DNA from: Eulemur rufifrons
Lineage: Eukaryota; Chordata; Mammalia; Primates; Lemuridae
NCBI RefSeq assembly: GCF_041146395.1
Contig: NC_090989.1
Location: 238,442,843 to 238,506,842, forward strand
Direction of reading: 5' to 3'
Length of the DNA stretch: 64,000 nt
A program made the position numbers and the translations under genes. Below are positions 1 to 11,689 of this stretch, one piece after another. Under the pieces are notes generated by a model. The model did no database searches. It was given only the letters and a program-made list of their open reading frames with translations, and was not told the origin of the DNA. Each line of letters begins with the position of its first letter. Within the stretch, counting starts at the first letter, position 1.

Positions 1-47
1 GATAGTTTTCTTAATCACAGACATAGAACTGAAAATTATTTTAAAAC

Positions 48-200
48 ATGATTCCCAAACTTGTTTGCATATTAGAATCACCTGGAGGTCTTATAAAACT
101 TCCAGGGCTCAGGCCACACCCTAAACCAATTAAATTATAACTTTTGGGTTGGGATACAGGCTTCAGTATTTTTTGAAGCTTCCCAGCTGGATCCAATGTG
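48..200 (+). mobile_element. MER5-type (hAT-Charlie) DNA transposon fragment
   Basis: The run 'cccaaacttg...gcatattagaatcacctggaggtcttataaaac...caggcttcagtatt' follows the MER5A-like consensus (aacttg, gcatcagaatcacctggagg, then the GGGCCCCACCC block, here diverged to ggccacaccc). Non-autonomous; no coding capacity. Confidence 0.7.
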
Positions 201-1194
201 CAGACAACTTCAAGAAGCGCTGTGTTATATTATCATCAGGTCAAGCCTCTTGTCTTCAGGCAGTTAAAGAAACTTAAAAAACAAATTTGTGAAGGTAAGG
301 CAGAAGGACCAAATCTTCATTTCCATTTCCACCTTACCCAGGTTCTTTTTCCCTGCTCTCAAAAGCAATTAGAGATAAAAGCCTCCTTAACTTAAAACCC
401 ACTAAGCATTTATCTATATCTTCAAGGAAATTCTAGTTTCAGCTACTAATTATATCTCAGGCATTTGGTACTACCATACTACTCATAATATAGTGGTGCA
501 GTTTACTTATGTTTGAATACATATGTAGGAAAAAATATGTGAAATTTTGGTAATACATTCAGTTTTCCTTTCTTCATATTAGTGCATGTGCACAAGAGCA
601 CATATTTTGTGAGGTGTATCATACAATATCTCTTAAAATATAGGATTGTCATTTAACTTATTTAGCCTGGAAACTCAATTTTACTCTGTGATAACAGTGT
701 TGAATTTCCTGCTTGACAGAACACTCAGGAATCACTCAACTGCAATAAATTCTCAAACAATTAGAAATCCTGCAGTGAAATTTTAGGGACTTCAGAAGAT
801 TCTGTTTCTTTTTAGCTTTTCATAGTCTGAAATATAAGAAAGTTACTTGGATACTGAGAATAATAGAACTTAGTATATACATAATTTAGTATATATGATA
901 CTATATTGGATAATTATTACCCTATTAATATTTATTTCCCATAGTCGAATAGTATTTACAAAAGTATTCCCATTCAGTGATAGGTGGTAATCAGGAGTTG
1001 TTTATACCATCAAGAAGAAAAACAGAATTTCAGTATTTCTAGCAAATTAAAGAAAGAAAAATGAAATTTGTAAGGAAAACCAGAGGAATAAGAATTTATT
1101 AAGTAGATTATGCCATCTCAAAATATGCCAGTCTGGCATAAAGATTATTTTGAGCTGAAGTCAATTGAGATAAAGTATGAATAGATAAAGAAAA

Positions 1195-1660
1195 CTCTCT
1201 ACCCTCCCCCTAAAAACAGGACATAAAGTTGTAAAGGTTTTCTTTTTCCTCTCTCTACCAAGAAGGGACAAAAGTTAATCACAGGAGATAACTTTAGACC
1301 CTAATCAGCCTGCGGATGGCACCAGAGAAATCTCCATAACAAACTTCACTCTGTAGCTTTCATCTACCATTAGTTTCCTACATATTTGCCTTCCCACAAT
1401 TTGCTGCCCCTTGAAACTCAGGGTCTTTTGCCTTTGTCTTATCACTTCTTTAAAAATTTATTGTTCTTTATTGAAAATGCCATATAAACTGGAGTTCTAA
1501 GCCCCGTCTATAAGTTACTCACTTCCTGATCATCCCATGTGTTCTATCTGTGGTACACATGTTAATAAAATTTTTTGTTTTTCTCTTGTTAATCTGTCTT
1601 TTGTTATGTTACAGCTGAGAATTTAGAAAGGTAGAAGGAAAATCATTTTTTCCATCCCTA
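1195..1660 (+). mobile_element. Old ERV LTR, copy 1 of a related pair
   Basis: A + strand stretch ending with ttaataaaatt (polyadenylation-type signal near 1562) followed by a T-rich R/U5-like tail, ttctcttgttaatctgtc. The second element at 2005-2465 shares the tail (ttctcttgttaatc.gtcttttgtta, then gag/agccaagaa). Probably an ERVL-like or ERV1 LTR; subfamily not determined, and the 5' edge is approximate. Confidence 0.55.
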
Positions 1661-2004
1661 CTATTATAGTTTCTACCTCCATTTTCTATTATCATTAGGT
1701 TTTTTCTTTAATTGTCTGGTCACATTTCCCAAAGATACTATAAACATTCGTGATTCTCTGTCTTTATCCTACCTGACTTGATGTTTCTCCCTACCAGTGC
1801 TTTTTATTCTCATTCAAAATTATTTTAGAAGACACCAATGATCTTGGATCTTCTCTTTTATTTTTGCTTCAGGAATATCATGCCACTTTGAATCTTTTAA
1901 CATTTTCAACCTTAGCCCTAAGGCCCTTTCCATCTTTCTTCCATTTTTACTTATAAAGCCATATGTTCACTCACATTACCACCTTTATTAAACAGATCAT
2001 TCCA

Positions 2005-2465
2005 ACTGATGGGATTAGGACATGCTACCCAAAAATATAGCTGAAGGAATTTGAGAAATGGCAGGTTCTGAAAGACTCTCTGACCTTCTCCTCTCCCAGT
2101 TATAGGACCCTCATGTGAGAGGTACCCTCCCTATACCAGAGGAAAAGAGCTTCTTTATCTCCAAAGACAGAGGAATACCAAGAGGAATCTGCATGAGCAG
2201 GCCTTGCTAAGTGTCCCCCAGTTTACTGTCCTATCACATTTTTCCATGACTTTCCACTTTTCATCAAACCTAGTATAAGAACACTCAGGCTTAACCATTT
2301 CTTAGGGTGTTCATTTCCTTATGAAGCAAGCCTTCCTTGTAATGTAAAACTTATCTTAAGTAAATTTGTATGCTTTTCTCTTGTTAATCAGTCTTTTGTT
2401 ACAGAGTCCCAGCCAAGAACATAGATGAGTAAAGGAAGAGCTTTTAATCCTCCCCAACATAACTC
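2005..2465 (+). mobile_element. Old ERV LTR, copy 2 of a related pair
   Basis: Shares the 3' tail of the element at 1195-1660 (ttctcttgttaatcagtcttttgttacag, agccaagaacatag) but differs upstream, so the two are diverged copies or different subfamilies, not a fresh LTR pair. About 345 bp of unrecognised sequence lies between them. Confidence 0.55.
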
Positions 2466-2484
2466 TACCATTATTTAGAGTACA

Positions 2485-2728
2485 TTTTAGGATTAGGAAC
2501 GTGGAATCTGTGGCCAATCTGCCTTTGTTCAAATCCTGACTCTAACACCCTGTAGCTGTATGACCAGAGGCATGTTATTTGACCTGTTTCTGCCTCAGTT
2601 TCTTCATCCATACAATAGGCATAGTGATAGGACCATATTCATGGATACCTTGTGAGAAATAAATAGAATAATACATTAAAGTAGTACTTGAAACATGTTG
2701 AGCACTGTATAAGTGCTTGCTATTATTA
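2485..2728 (+). repeat. MIR SINE
   Basis: tRNA-derived MIR pattern in order: tttgttcaaatcctgactct, tagctgtatgacc, tctgcctcagtttcttcatc, then gtgagaaataaatagaataatac and gagcactgtataagtgctt. Old and diverged. Confidence 0.85.
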
Positions 2729-3404
2729 TCACAATGAATTGTTTTTGGTAATCTGCAGCTCCCCCTATCCCATGCCCAGGATATTTGTCTCTGTGTGTGA
2801 AGTTTGTATTTATTTACTTATTTATTCATTCCCAGTTATGGTCAAGAATGCTGAAAATTCTTCAATGAAACAGGATAGTCTCACATATAAAATATTCATT
2901 TTCCACAAATTGCCAGTACAGGTCTTTTTTAGGCCTGCATTTTGCTGTTGTCTATAGAGTTTACAAATGAGTGTTCAGTGAACATCTCTTAGTAAACTTG
3001 TTTCAGCTACAATAATTTGTTTCTCAAGCTGATTTTAAGTCTACCCAGATTTCTTCAGTGGAGTTAGTGGAACCATTAGCTTTATGATTGCAAAGATTTT
3101 TAATCTTGGGAAATTTTATACTGTTATTTTTTTAATGACCTATTCATTCCTTTGACCCTCAGTCAAGTCCTGATTCCGCTGTGTTCTCTGTGAAATTTAT
3201 CAAAATAGATATATCTGTACTTTCTTACAATAATAATCCTGCTTTGGGTTCCTAGCACTTAATCCTAGATTACTGTAGATCTGAATTCCATAGAACTTTG
3301 CCCATATTTAATTTCTTGACACAGTAGCTTAGGATAAAGTAGTAGAGTTCCTCTCATGTTGCTTAGTTTTTGATAGAAGACCAAACTAATATGCATAGCA
3401 GACT

Positions 3405-3490
3405 GTGAAGAATAAATAAATTCATTTATTTAATCATTTAACAATATTTATTGACTATCTGACTACCTAATACAGTACAGTACATAAAGT
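3405..3490 (-). repeat. L2/MIR 3'-end fragment
   Basis: attcatttatttaatcatttaacaatatttattgactatctgac is the reverse complement of the tail typical of L2 (aataaatatttgttgaatgaatgaa). Confidence 0.5.
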
Positions 3491-3689
3491 AAAGTCCATA
3501 TACATTACAGATTTAATGAAAGAATGAAAGTTATAAAAGTATTATAAGGAATTACAAGATTACTTGTTTATAACCTTAGAGCATCTCTAGAAAACATATT
3601 TAAACAAGACATGAAAATGCAAAACCAGATATGAAAAAAATTAATAGAACTTATATTAATAAAAATTAATAAAAAGGAACCTATCCTGT

Positions 3690-4104
3690 GGATGTTGCCT
3701 GTTTCATAGCTATCTCAGGACTTGTTTAATGAGCCCATGAACAAAGTGGCTATGGAAGTAGGGATAGAATCTGTGAATATGCTTAACAAAATTGACTTCG
3801 CTTCAACAAAACTCATCTGGCTCCTGGCATCATTGAATATTTAACCTGCTGACTGAAGAGACCAATTCCAAATCCCCAATATAGCACCATTTTCTAAAGG
3901 ACCAGCCAGCCACTTTAGTGACAGATTGATTACATTGGGCCTCTTCCATCATGGAGAAGGCATCAACTCATTTTCATGAGGATAAATTAAGTATTGTGGG
4001 TATGGATTTGTCTATTGCGCTTCTACAAATACCACTGTTCTTAGACTTTAAAAATGACACATATATTCCTAGGATGTCCTCTAAACATCCCGTAGTCTGA
4101 AAGA
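3690..4104 (+). mobile_element. ERVL-type internal region (pol integrase part), 5' piece
   Basis: Contains the ERVL internal blocks gagcccatgaacaaagtggc, ...gcaccattttctaaaggacc, agattgattacattgggcc and cttccatcatgg, which in intact ERVL elements belong to the integrase end of pol. The frame is broken by stops and indels. An L1 inserted after about 4104; the pol sequence resumes at about 5346. An old dead copy with no coding capacity. Confidence 0.75.
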
Positions 4105-5340
4105 TACGTTTTTTAAATTTGTGGACTACAAGTGCAGTTTTATTACATGCACAGATTGTGTAGTAAGTCAATCAGGGATTTTAGGGTATCCATCACCCAA
4201 ATAACATACATTGTATCCACTAAGTTATTACTCATCATCCATACTCCTCCCACCGTCTCACTTTCCGAGTCTCCATTGTTTATTATTCCACTGTTGGCAT
4301 CCATGTGTACACTATGAGTGAGAACATGCTTTTTGTCTTCCTGTTTCTGGCTTGTTTCACTTAAGATAATCACCTTCCAGTTCCATCCATATTGCTGCAA
4401 AAGGCATGATTTCATTTTTTATGGCTGAATAGTATTCCATTATGTGTTTATAACACGTTTTCTTTATTCAGTCATCTGTTGATAGGCACTTAGGTTGATT
4501 CCATATCTTTGCTATTGTGAATAGTGCTGCAATAAACATATGAGTGCAGTTATTTTTTGATATATTGATTTCTTTCCCTTTGGGTAGATGCCCAGGAGAT
4601 TGGGTAGATTGCTGGATGGAATGGTAATTCTATTTTAGTTCTTTGAGAAATATGCATACTGTTTTCCATAGAGATTGTACCACTTTTCACTCCCAGCAAC
4701 AGTGTATATGCGTTCCCTTATCTCAACATCCTTGCTAACCCTTGTTATTTTTTGTCTTTTGAATGATAACCATTCTGACTGTGTTAAGATGATATCTCAT
4801 TGTGGTTTTAATTTGTATTTCTCTGATGATTAGTGATATGGAGCATTTTTTCATATACTTGTCCATTTGTATGTCTTCTTTTGAAAAATGTCTATTCACA
4901 TCCTTTGCTTACTTTTTAATGTGACAATTATTTTTGTAGTGAGTTGTTTTTAGTTCCTTATATATTCTGAGTATTAGTCCCCTGTGAGATGCATTATTTA
5001 CAAATATTTTCTCCAATTCTACAGGTTGTCTGTTAATGCTGTTGATTATTTCTTTTGCTATGCAGAAGCTTTTTAGTTTAATTAAATCCCATTTGTCTAT
5101 TTTCATTTTTGTTGTGCTTTTGAAGTCTTAGTCATAAATTCTTTGCCTAGACCAATGTCTGGAAGAATTTTATGTAGGTTTTCTTCTAGTATTTTTATAA
5201 TTTCAGGTCTTATAGTTAAGACTGTAATCCATCTTGAGATGATTTTTGTATATGGTAAGATATAGGGGCCTAGTTTCATTCTTTTGCTTATGGTAATCCA
5301 ATTTTCCCAGCACCATTTATTGAAAAGGGTGGAAGACACA
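4105..5340 (-). mobile_element. L1, 5'-truncated, inserted in ERVL pol
   Basis: On the + strand it reads as antisense L1 3' UTR and ORF2 3' half: tatccatcacccaaataac, gagtgagaacatgc, ccagttccatccatattgctgc, tatggctgaatagtattccatt, ccagcaccatttattgaa. The minus strand has short broken ORF2 pieces only (for example 4143-4415 and 5103-5339). It splits the ERVL fragment, so it is younger than that element. Confidence 0.88.
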
Positions 5341-5345
5341 TTTTA

Positions 5346-5945
5346 TGGCAAAGGATTTATGACAATGGGCTATATCTTGGAATTCACTGGTCTTACCACA
5401 TTTTTAATTATATAAAGCCAACTGGCTTTATAGGACAGTGGATTATCAGGCTTAGTTATGATACCAGCTAGAAGACAATATCGAGGGTAGGCTATATACC
5501 TTAAACTGACGGTTTATGATTTCATCTTCAAGAATGCATGGGTCCAGGAATAAAGTCTTGTAGGTTGGAGTAGCCTCTGTAGTTATTTAAACAAATAACC
5601 TACTGGAGTAGTTTTTGCTTCCCACTGCTATCACCTTGGGCTTGGTGGATTTGAGGGTCCTGATGCCCAAGGTAGGAAAGCTCTCCAAGGGGACATAGTT
5701 ATGGTCTGTAGAGGTAGAAGCTGAGGTTGCATGCTGGCCATTTTGTACTCTTCATGTTACTGAACGGACAGGCATCAAAGGGAGATACTGTATTAGTAAG
5801 AGCAATTATCCTAATTACTATGTAAAATTAAGAGGACCATGTCTGGAACCAGAGGATTCACTACGTACCTGTTAGTACTCATGCCTATTAGTTCTCTATC
5901 TCTGTTGCCCTTGGCAGCTAAATTTGAAAAAGCTGTCTACATTCA
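5346..5945 (+). mobile_element. ERVL-type internal region, 3' piece
   Basis: Resumes the pol sequence interrupted by the L1: tggaattcactggtcttacc, agctggcttgatag-like sequence, gggtccaggaataaag, gttttt.cttccca, then ggacaggcatcaaagggagatactgt. Order and strand match the piece at 3690-4104. Heavily mutated, with no usable frame. Confidence 0.72.
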
Positions 5946-6150
5946 GTGTTTCTAATTCCTTTCATCCTTTCATCGCCCCTCTAAAATAGTTCTTTCCAAG
6001 GTCCCCACCACATTGCCAAATCCAAAGTCAGTTCTGGGTCCTGACTTTAATTGACCCCTCAACAGTATTTGACAGAGTTGATTTCTACCTCCTCTTATTA
6101 TAGTTCATCATATCAAACTCTTTATTTTCTTTTTCTGACTAATATTCAAC
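5946..6150 (+). repeat. L2 LINE fragment (reverse-transcriptase region)
   Basis: ctgactttaattgacccctcaacagtatttgacagagttgat decodes to a decayed version of the L2 reverse-transcriptase block (LxDLSxAFDTVDH in L2), preceded by caccacattgccaaatccaaagtcagttct. + strand, inactive. Confidence 0.7.
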
Positions 6151-6964
6151 CTCAGTGTTATTTGTTGATTTGTTTTTTTTCCCTACAGTCTCTTAGTTTT
6201 AAAGAGTTTCAGTCATTTGACATTGTCTTAGTCCAGGTACACTATGAGAGGAACTTAGTAGAACTCCTGGCAGATGCAGACTAAAATTGTGTAGACTTTT
6301 CTGACATGTACATCATACTAAAGACTCTTACAATATTTAACAAAACATCCTAAAATATTTCTATATATACTATTGTAAAACCACATATTTCTCTCATTGT
6401 ATGGTTGAGCAGTTGGCATTTTATGGTATAGCCAAGTAAACTACCGTTCTAGTCTTTTGTATAACTATCTTCCCAGTCTGTTGAGAACTTTGGGGAACTG
6501 AATGCTATTTTGAAAAGTATTTTCCATCCCTTTCAATGTCATGTTATACAAAAATTTGATAAGCATGCTTTGATGGAATTCAGATGTACTATGTTTAGTG
6601 TAATCATGTTTTAAAAAGATAATAGATTAGTCTGAAATTGAATTCTGGACATGATGCTCCATCACAATAAGCAGGAACATCTTCAAGAGTGACCAGGGAA
6701 GTAAAGCATCTCAAAAACATGTATATTAGGAACATTTAAACCAGCTAGGGATGTTTTTCTTAGAGATGTCTTAAACAGTATATAATTATTTCCAAATAAT
6801 TAAAAGATATAACCCATGTGGAAAAGGGACTGATTTATGTGTTCCACTCAACCTGAATACTTCTTATCTCTCTTCCTTGCTTAATTTTCTCTCTTCAACA
6901 TACCGCTATTAGCATACCATATATTGTATTCTTCTTATTTGTTTCCTCCCTCCCACCCCTGCCT

Positions 6965-7105
6965 TACTAGGATAAAGGTTACATGAGGGCAGGAATTTTT
7001 CTTCTTTCACTTTATTCACTACTACCTTATCCTTTATGCCCACAAAAATGCCTGGCCCATAGATCCTGTTAACAAATATTTTGTTGAAAGATGAATGGCC
7101 ACAGG
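6965..7105 (+). repeat. L2 3'-end fragment
   Basis: acatgagggcaggaatttt ... aaaaatgcctggcccatag ... aacaaatattttgttgaaagatgaatg follows the L2 3' terminal consensus in sense. Confidence 0.8.
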
Positions 7106-7519
7106 ATGGAACTTAATGGGTGAAAGCCTCAGAGATTCAAATTTTGTCTCAGGTAAAGGGAAAACTTTGTAGGAAATATCAGACCTTTATAGCATGGCTG
7201 GGAAAGTACTGTGTGTTCCAACCCTGGAAGTGTTAAACCATGTGCTTCCTGGGCTAACACTTGGAATAAATGCTATAGACATGATGCTAGTAGGAATTTG
7301 ATACTAGATAATCTATTTTCTTGATGGGATTCTATAATTTTATAAAATATATTTAAACTAACTTTTCCTTTTCACATGGAGAATGAGTAAATGCCAAAAT
7401 TAAACTTACAGTGTCATATACAATTTATGCTATAATATTGTTTGGTCTTGAACTTAGAAAAAGTACATGTAACAACTCTTATTCTTGGGTTTTATACCCC
7501 TTCTTTTTTCCAAAAGCAG

Positions 7520-7697
7520 TGATTCTGAAGCACAGACCTCTGAAAATTTGGGAACAATTATTGTAGAAACATCCCAGAAAATAAGTCCTACAGAAGATAG
7601 AGGAGACCATAAAGAAAGTTATCAACCAGAAGACAGCCAAACACAAGGAAAAGAAATAGTACAAACATACTCAAATATAAATGGCAAGCTCCAAAAG
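7520..7697 (+). CDS. CNTLN: CNTLN internal exon A (acidic linker region)
   Basis: First CNTLN exon in the window. Acceptor tract ends ...ccaaaagcag at 7519; donor AAG|gtatat follows 7697. The 178 nt give one base finishing a split codon plus 59 codons, starting DSEAQTSENLG and ending NINGKLQK, with no stop. The peptide is rich in Ser, Thr, Glu, Asp and Gln with no heptad pattern, so it is probably a disordered linker between coiled coils. Centlein is known to bridge C-Nap1 (CEP250) and CEP68 at the proximal end of centrioles and to support centrosome cohesion. The exon ends in phase 0, which fits the next exon. The acceptor is a tandem NAGNAG (aagcag), so one extra Ser codon is possible. Identity rests on recalled human CNTLN, which has a very similar DSEAQTS block. 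Confidence 0.9.
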
Positions 7698-10121
7698 GTA
7701 TATGACACAATTTTGCCTAATTGTAAGCAATGTTCTTAATTTTATCTTATGCTTCATAATTTAAATCAATAAATATTGCCAATGATTTAATTTGAACCCC
7801 TAAAAATTAAGTTTTCTTTGAAATATACAGTGAAAATATTTACTTTTTAAAATTTTCCAAGTACCAGTTTTTTACAATCTTTTGCATAGATGAAAATGGA
7901 AATAAATACTATTCTCACAGATATAAACCTGAAAGTATTCATATTTCAGCAAGAAAATAATAAAGGTAATAATAAGCTCATTATTGTTTTCAGGTATATG
8001 AAATGTTCCAAGTGAAGAAACTTCTGTTTTTATATTAGCTTTTGTGGCAATAAAGTCATTTAAGTCTGTTCATATCTTTGAATTTATTATTTCTACCTTA
8101 CTCCTCAGTGTATTTTAAATTTTGTAAAATTGATGTTCCAATACAACTTGTTTAAAAATTCCTACCACTAAAATATTATGGCATCAAAAGGTTGCCTGTA
8201 CAGTATAAATCATTGAAAAATTGAGGAAAATTATTTTATTTTTTGTTGTAAAAATCAAGTTGTCTTTGCATTAACCTATAGGATTCTTTTAAAACATAAT
8301 CCAAAAAAGTTAATTTTTTGAGATCTTGCTAGAACTTTGGAGGAAAAAGGTCTATTTTAGTTACTACCAGAATAAAGTTCATACCAACAATTATATTCTA
8401 AGAGCCTGCTGATTGATTGATTAATAAACTGCTGAGTAAATTTTATAGAAATTACCTATTTTGCTGTATATTATTTGTTTGGGAATTTTCATTATTTTCA
8501 GCTTAATGAGTTTATAAATAAGAGTACATTATAAACTACTTTGATTAGATCTGCCATATTGTTGACAGTCATAAAATGTTTACCAAATTGTGGCAAATGT
8601 GTTTGGAAAATATTAGAACTTCTCACTAACCCCAAATATATTGATTATCCTAATTTTAACTTAATGACTTCCTGCTTTTCTTTATAATTTTACCTCCCTT
8701 AACATGTTTTTGAACTTCGTGGAATCTATATAGTATATCTTTTCTGTCTGGCCTCTTTTGTTGAATATTATGAGTTCATTCACTTTCATTGTTATAGATA
8801 GTACTTCATTGTCTGAACATACCACAATTTATCCTTTCTACTGTTGAAATTTTGGTTGCTTCAGTTTGGATTTCTTGCAAATAATCCTGCAATGAATATT
8901 CTTGTACATGTTCTCTGTTGCACAAGTGTGGGCATCTCTGTAATAAAAACCTAGGAGTGGAATTACTATACCATAGTTTATGTGTTTTTAAGATTTTAGT
9001 TGATAATGCTACTTTCCGAAGTATTGTGGCACTTTTTTGTACCCACTATGGAAATTTCTACTGCTCTTCATCAACACTTAGTATGTTAGTCTTTCTCATT
9101 TCAGCCACTTAATAAAGTGATGAAACATTTTAAAAATATATCTAATATGTTAGTTCTGAAGACAAGTTCAGATGAGGCATTTCAAAAATATTTTGAGAAA
9201 TGCAACATTGGTAGGATTTCATAATCTCTGAAACTAGTTTAAAGGAAAACCCTATCCTAGCTACAGGCTTCTGGTATATGTGTTAATATTATAAATTGGT
9301 TTCATTACTTTAGGGCCATGCCTTATGTATAATATAGAATACTTTATCCATAAGTATACAATACATGGCTCATTGTCAAAGTAACAGTGGGTCAAATTTC
9401 TTTTTTCATATATTTTTACTAGAATTATTTATTTATTCCTTAATTGGGATCTTTGAAAAGGTCCTTTTTTTAATAAGAAATAATTTTCTAGATTAAACAT
9501 ATTCTTGTTTTCCAACCACTAAATTCTTAAACAAGACCACTTATTTAATTACTGGGATTTGTAATATTTTTGAAACATTTCTATATAAAATTTTGCTTTC
9601 TGAAAGTATTTTTAAATTGGTGAAATATTTTGGAACAAAAGTCAACAAGGCTTCATTTTTTTTAGCCTTGGGATGTTTTGAGGAAAACAAAGTTTGAAGG
9701 AAAGTTACTTTATTATTATCAACATTATTTTAGTTTCATTTGTCAGAAGGTTATTAGCTTCATTTGTTTACATACAATAGGGGAAATTATTTGAGAAAGG
9801 ACATAGATTTTCAGAGAATAAGTTGTTAATTATTCACATTTTGCTTTTGTTGCTGTTACTCTATATACTCCTAGGTTTTTGAAATGTCCCAAGGTTAAAT
9901 TTATACTTTGAGTTGATTTTGTACCTGCATATTCTGCCTGCTAGTTCAGGTTTAGTGCCTATATTAAGTTCTGGGTATCAATTATAAAATTTTATTATCT
10001 AGACTTTTTTTAACTCTACATAAATAAATGTATTTTTAGGTAAAGGGATATTACTTACTATATTGGTTCACTTGATGTTGTTATTGACTAATAATCCAAT
10101 TTTTATGAAACTTAAATTTAG
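7698..10121 (+). other. CNTLN: CNTLN intron A-B (2424 bp)
   Basis: GT...AG intron between exons A and B, phase 0. One ancient antisense L1 fragment (about 8650-9112); the rest (7740-8640, 9115-10060) is AT-rich with nothing recognised. Confidence 0.85.
8650..9112 (-). repeat. Ancient L1/HAL1 fragment
   Basis: Antisense ORF2-end signature: catt...gatagtacttcattgtctg, ataccacaatttatcc, ggatttcttgcaaataatcctgcaatgaat, aacctaggagtggaattact. Old, diverged. Confidence 0.7.
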
Positions 10122-10215
10122 GATCATTTTCATTATAAGAATACCAAAAAACCAACTTTTCAAAAGAAGAATGGCAACATGCAAAAGAGTTTACATACAG
10201 CAGTTCCTACCAGAG
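10122..10215 (+). CDS. CNTLN: CNTLN internal exon B (short basic exon)
   Basis: Acceptor aaatttag|gat, donor cagag|gtaaga. The 94 nt encode 31 codons, DHFHYKNTKKPTFQKKN to VPTR, plus one base (g) that is completed by the next exon to a Val codon. The peptide is basic, rich in Lys, Asn and Gln, and not coiled-coil. It follows exon A in phase 0 after a 2424-bp intron and is only 83 bp from exon C. The KKPTFQKKN block matches my recollection of human CNTLN. The start is set by the phase from exon A; the longer open frame running in from upstream has a different reading frame and is not used. Confidence 0.9.
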
Positions 10216-10298
10216 GTAAGAATGCACATGAAATTAACAATACGTCTTTTATAATTTAATCTGATTTTTAAAATATTATGAACATTATTTTTATATAG
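10216..10298 (+). other. CNTLN: CNTLN mini-intron B-C (83 bp)
   Basis: Starts gtaaga and ends ttatatag; about 80% A+T. At 83 bp it is close to the lower size limit of mammalian introns. A branch-like taatctgat lies near 10255-10263. If retained, the frame reaches a TAA about 13 codons into the intron. Confidence 0.88.
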
Positions 10299-10522
10299 TC
10301 AACAGAGACAAGTCCAAAAGTATAACTGCCCAGAAATCAAGTAGCAATACTATTTTATTACGAGAACGCATTATATCCTTGCAACAACAAAATAGTGTAC
10401 TTCTGAATGCAAAAAAAACAGCAGAATTGTCTATTAAAGAATATAAAGAAGTTAATGAAAAGCTCCTCCATCAACAGCAAGTGTCTGATCAACGATTTCA
10501 GACAAGCAGACAGACAATAAAG
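10299..10522 (+). CDS. CNTLN: CNTLN internal exon C (start of C-terminal coiled coil)
   Basis: Acceptor ttatatag|tc, donor aataaag|gtaaag. The 224 nt begin with two bases completing Val (g+tc) and give 74 further codons, NRDKSKSITAQ to RQTIK, ending in phase 0. From about ILLRERIISLQQQNSVL onward the sequence has Leu/Ile at heptad spacing with Gln/Glu/Lys between, typical of a long parallel coiled coil. Very close in order and content to recalled human CNTLN (RERIISLQQQNSVL, KEYKEVNEKLLHQQQ). It probably contributes to the C-terminal rod of centlein; which partner it contacts cannot be read from sequence. Confidence 0.92.
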
Positions 10523-11689
10523 GTAAAGAGACTTTAAGATTGAATTGTAATATACTATATTGTAAAAAGTGAATATTTTGTTTTACATGTGTTTAGTTCA
10601 TATTTGTGTTAGACAGATCTATGAGTAAAATAAAAACTCCAGGTACTCTTAAATAATGTGATTAGTTTAATTACTAGACTTCTTTTAGTAAGGTCCATAT
10701 TAAGGGACAACATACATGAGGGAGGGAACTCCAAATCAAAAAAGACACTTTACTAGCATTTCTATATCACTTAGTTTTTCTCTTCTTTTGAATATTTTTG
10801 TATGTTCTGTATTGTATTATAGCTTACCTTTTACATGCAGGCTTCATAAATGCATTTAGCTTACCCATTTTCCTATGTCTAAAACTTTGTATTTATGATA
10901 ATAAATTACACTATTAAATTATCATATTTCTCAGTTACTCTTTGCAAATACTAGTATCAAATGTGAAGATTTAAATATACATATATATCTTAATGTGTTC
11001 AAATAACCTATCCATAGTTCTTTTTTACTAAGGTGAATTGAGCTTTTTGCAACAATTTTCAGACACGTTATACCTTACTCTTAGTTATCATAAGTTAATC
11101 TTAAAGCAAATGAAAAAGAAAATATTTTTTTTCCGTAAGTCTCCATTCTTTAAGATATTTGCTTGATTAAAGAATGATTTGTTGGCAATTTGTTGTTTCA
11201 CACAGAAAAATTTATTTCATCATATTAGAAAATTTTTAAATTTTTTAAAATTTTTAAAATTTTTAAATCACTGTCACACATTTTTAAATTACACTTAAAT
11301 TCTCTAATTCTAATATCTAGTTCTTTGAATCAAACAATAGTTAGAAATATATTAATTGTAAAGTATTAGAGTTGTATTAATCTTATACCAATAAGAATTG
11401 TGTTCTGGCTTTATTCTCAGAGTAGCCTTATACCCAAACCTTACCTACATTCCAAATTTACACTGGAAGTTTGAGGATTTTACAGGCTTGGCCCGTGGAA
11501 ATTTGGGAGTAGGACACCAGCTACAACTGAGCTCTGGTGTTAGTGGCCTGTAGATGTTAGAGTTTGGACATAGTCATGATGCCACAACCAATGTATGGAA
11601 ACTAGATTTCTCAAAATAATTTGATGAACCCATATTCATTTTCCTGGCTGAAATTTTCTTTTCTTTTTCTTTCTCTCTCTAATTTTCTA

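Larger units (their letters stand above)
1..7519 (+). other. CNTLN: CNTLN intron, 3' part
   Basis: Inferred intron upstream of exon A; its 5' exon is outside the window. It holds a MER5-type element, two related LTRs, a MIR, an ERVL pol fragment split by an L1, an L2 reverse-transcriptase remnant and an L2 3' end, listed separately. I recognise nothing in about 480-1190, 1660-2000, 2740-3400, 6290-6950 and 7110-7500, which are AT-rich and noncoding in appearance. Confidence 0.75.

Noticed and set aside
198..395. 65-codon + frame with a Lys-rich end and GT donor-like site, possible upstream exon
   Set aside because: No fit to recalled CNTLN, no phase link to exon A, and the start overlaps the end of a MER5 element.
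10063..10254. 63-codon + frame across exon B
   Set aside because: It uses a different frame from the CNTLN phase and reads through both splice sites.
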